A stretch of 64,000 nucleotides of DNA from Thermohalobaculum sp963721105. Its GTDB lineage: Bacteria > Pseudomonadota > Alphaproteobacteria > Rhodobacterales > Rhodobacteraceae. The notes beneath the pieces are model-generated. The model ran no database searches and was not told the DNA's origin. It worked only from the letters and a program-made list of their open reading frames with translations. Shown piece by piece: positions 62,060 to 64,000 of this stretch. The number at the start of each line of letters is the position of its first letter. Position 1 is the stretch's first letter. The stretch covers positions 1 through 64,000 of the forward strand of contig CAVRHY010000008.1 in NCBI GenBank assembly GCA_963721105.1, read 5' to 3'. Position numbers and translations under genes: made by a program.

Positions 62060-63051
62060 GCGACCTGCACCTCCGGATGGTTCTGCGGCACGCCCGCGAC
62101 CAGCGGGTAGTGGCAGAGCGCGCGGCCCAGCGCCTCGGGCTGGCGCGGCGGCACCGTGGCGTGGCAGGTCGGCGTCGCAAAGCGACAGCGCGGGCTGAAG
62201 AGGCACCCGACAGGGCGGTCCAGCAGCCCCGGCACGACGCCCGGGATCGAGGGAAGCAGCCGGTCGGTCGCGCGCTCGGGCAGCGCCGCCAGCAGGGCCG
62301 CTGTGTAGGGGTGGTGCGGGTCGTCGAACAGCGCCTGCACCGCCTGCTGCTCGACCTGCTGGCCGGCATACTGGACGACGACGCGCTCGGCCGTCTCGGC
62401 GACGACGCCCATGTTGTGCGTGATCAGGACCAGCGCCATGCCGGTGTCCTTCTGCAGGCGCACCAGGAGGTCCAGGATCTGCGCCTGGATGGTCACGTCC
62501 AGCGCGGTCGTCGGCTCGTCGGCGATGACCAGCTTGGGCTCGCAGGCCAGCGCCATGGCGATCATCACGCGCTGGTTCATGCCGCCAGAGAGCTGGTGCG
62601 GAAACGCCTTGAGGCGCCGCGCCGACTCGGGGATGCCGACCAGCTCGAGCAGTTCGACCGCCCGGTCGCGCCGTTCGCCGCGGCCGAGCCCCATGTGGAA
62701 CTTCATCGCCTCGGTCAGCTGGAAGCCGATGGTGAAGCAGGGATTGAGGCTGGACATCGGCTCCTGGAAGATCATCGCCATGTCCGAGCCGATGATGGCG
62801 CGCCGCCGACGCGGCGAAAGCGTGCGGAGATCGGTGCCGTCGAACTCCATCCGGTCGGCCGTCACCGTCGCGGTCCACGGCAGCAGGCCCATGACAGCCA
62901 GCATCGCGACGGACTTGCCCGACCCCGACTCGCCGACGATGGCGACCAGCTCGCCGCCATCGGCCGACAGCGAGACGCCGTCGACGGCGCGCAGCCGGCC
63001 CTGGGCGGTCTGGAACTCGACGGTCAGATTGTCGATCTCGAGCAGCGCCAT
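62056..63051 (-). CDS. dppD: Peptide ABC transporter ATP-binding protein (DppD/OppD type)
   Basis: The 331-aa ATPase has Walker A GESGSGKSVAML, FQEPMSSLNPCFTIGFQL, the signature LSGGMNQRVMIAMAL and Walker B LVIADEPTTALD. The typical C-terminal CLFSPRCRFATPTCH carries the cysteines seen in this family. Its ATG overlaps the dppC stop. It works with DppF as the energising heterodimer. Confidence 0.92.
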   Translation of the reverse strand: MALLEIDNLTVEFQTAQGRLRAVDGVSLSADGGELVAIVGESGSGKSVAMLAVMGLLPWTATVTADRMEFDGTDLRTLSPRRRRAIIGSDMAMIFQEPMSSLNPCFTIGFQLTEAMKFHMGLGRGERRDRAVELLELVGIPESARRLKAFPHQLSGGMNQRVMIAMALACEPKLVIADEPTTALDVTIQAQILDLLVRLQKDTGMALVLITHNMGVVAETAERVVVQYAGQQVEQQAVQALFDDPHHPYTAALLAALPERATDRLLPSIPGVVPGLLDRPVGCLFSPRCRFATPTCHATVPPRQPEALGRALCHYPLVAGVPQNHPEVQVA

Positions 63052-63983
63052 CAGGACCTCTTCAGCTTGGGGTCCAGCGCGTCGCGCAACCCGTCGCCCA
63101 CCAGGTTAATGGCGAGCACGGTGATCAGAATGGCAAGCCCCGGAAAGGTCACCACCCACCAGGCGCTGGAGATGAACTCGCGCGCCTCGGCCAGCATCGT
63201 GCCCCATTCCGGCGTCGGCGGCTGTGCGCCCAGCCCCAGGAAGCCCAGCGCCGCGGCGTCGAGGATCGCGGTCGAGAACGAGAGCGTCGCCTGCACGATC
63301 AGCGGCGCCAGGCAGTTCGGCAGGATCGTCCGCACCATCAGGCGCACCGGGCCGGCGCCGGCGACGCGCGCCGCGATCACGTAGTCCTTGCCCATCTCGC
63401 CCATTACCGCGGCGCGGGTCAGGCGCACGAAGTGCGGCTGGAGCACCAGCGAGATCGCGATCATCGCGTTGATCAGGCCCGGCCCGAGGATCGCGACCAG
63501 CACCAGCGCCAGCAGCAGCGACGGGAACGCCAGGATCACGTCCATCACACGCATGATGACGATGTCGACGACGCCGCGGAAGAAGCCGGCGACCAGCCCC
63601 ATGACGATGCCGCCGGTCAGCGACAGCGTGACGACGACCAGCCCGATGAACAGCGAGAATCGCGCTCCGTAGATCAGCCGCGAGAAGATGTCGCGCCCGA
63701 CCGGGTCGGTGCCAAGCGGATAGGCCCAGTTGCCTGTCGCGCTCCAGGCCGGCGGATGCAGCAGCGCGTCGCGGTATTGCTGGTAGGGTTCGTGCGGAGC
63801 CAGCAGGGGCGCGGCCAGCGCCACGACGATCAGCAGGACGAAGATGACAAGCCCGGCCACGGCCCCCTTGTTCTCGGCGAAGTAGTGCCAGAACTCGCCC
63901 AGAACCGAGCGTTTCGCGGTCTCGATCTCGGTCTCGACCTCGGCGAGGCTGGTGTCGATCTCCTGGGCTTCGGTGTGGACCAT
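63051..63983 (-). CDS. dppC: Peptide ABC transporter permease (DppC/OppC type)
   Basis: The 310-aa permease has an N-terminal extension of about 35 residues, then VAGLVIFVLLIVVALAAPLLAPH, the YPLGTDPVGRDIFSRLIYGAR motif of the OppC N-terminal domain and five further helices. The EAA loop AARVAGAGPVRLMVRTILPN follows. It pairs with a DppB-type permease, expected just beyond the right edge of the window. Confidence 0.92.
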   Translation of the reverse strand: MVHTEAQEIDTSLAEVETEIETAKRSVLGEFWHYFAENKGAVAGLVIFVLLIVVALAAPLLAPHEPYQQYRDALLHPPAWSATGNWAYPLGTDPVGRDIFSRLIYGARFSLFIGLVVVTLSLTGGIVMGLVAGFFRGVVDIVIMRVMDVILAFPSLLLALVLVAILGPGLINAMIAISLVLQPHFVRLTRAAVMGEMGKDYVIAARVAGAGPVRLMVRTILPNCLAPLIVQATLSFSTAILDAAALGFLGLGAQPPTPEWGTMLAEAREFISSAWWVVTFPGLAILITVLAINLVGDGLRDALDPKLKRS

Positions 63984-64000
63984 GCGCTGAATGCCCGATC

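Overview
The window is very GC-rich bacterial chromosomal DNA with an alphaproteobacterial gene set: a Tim44-domain/Smr pair beside fxsA, an nfuA-tsaB-rimI row, a ycjX-ycjF pair, a GST that may be the FtsZ-binding protein FzlA, paired DUF1989 proteins and a non-pyrrolysine MttB enzyme. Catabolic and transport genes for small organic nutrients dominate (pyrimidines/hydantoins, methylated amines, tricarballylate, quinate/shikimate, semialdehydes, peptides). This suggests a metabolically versatile heterotroph, perhaps a Rhodospirillales-like lineage. Genus cannot be set from the sequence.

Layout. 1-2.04 kb: a complete IS3-family element that starts at base 1 and sits inside an IS5-family transposase gene. 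2.2-8.4 kb: housekeeping and membrane genes (fxsA, Tim44-domain, Smr, GST), then a DUF1989 protein whose start codon overlaps that of a divergent EamA exporter. 8.6-16.5 kb: a carbamoylase, lipoprotein, dihydropyrimidinase/hydantoinase and a complete NitT/TauT-type ABC importer, probably one uptake-and-degradation operon for pyrimidines or hydantoins. 16.6-23.6 kb: a CoA-ligase-like gene, ycjF/ycjX, truA, a baeRF-type release-factor relative and a HAD phosphatase. 23.7-29.3 kb: MttB, a beta-hydroxyacid dehydrogenase, rhomboid protease, alpha/beta hydrolase and a PNPOx-like protein. 29.3-35 kb, mostly minus strand: pdeM, cfa-like, leuC, rimI, tsaB, nfuA. 35-41.3 kb: a DoeA-like M24 hydrolase, an unrecognised zinc-ribbon protein, argE and tcuAB. 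41.3-43.7 kb: a small accessory patch with a stand-alone ParB-like domain, a winged-helix protein behind a duplicated dyad element, and a REP-associated tyrosine transposase (RAYT) surrounded by its REP palindromes. 43.7-55 kb: aldehyde dehydrogenase, an MFS/serine-hydrolase pair, the second DUF1989 protein, a quiC-aroE module, an FAD monooxygenase and a ThDP enzyme. 55-64 kb: a sugar-epimerase relic, a B12-radical-SAM enzyme, a PLD/EEP membrane-lipid cassette, an HWE-type histidine kinase and the end of a dpp peptide-import operon that runs off the right edge.

Two features cut across the window. First, about twenty genes, including leuC, carry isolated one-base indels, nearly all single-base insertions, while protein similarity continues in the next frame. 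Corrected lengths come out as whole codons in every case where I could fix both ends. This looks like uncorrected insertion-biased sequencing error more than gene decay, so these genes are annotated end to end with the shift positions stated. Second, short intergenic palindromes of at least three families are scattered through the window. One family, with a GTAG foot and a GGGTGGGC stem, matches the cluster around the RAYT gene and includes a perfect 24-bp inverted pair (REPIN) inside the ABC-transporter operon.

No rRNA, tRNA or CRISPR array was recognised.
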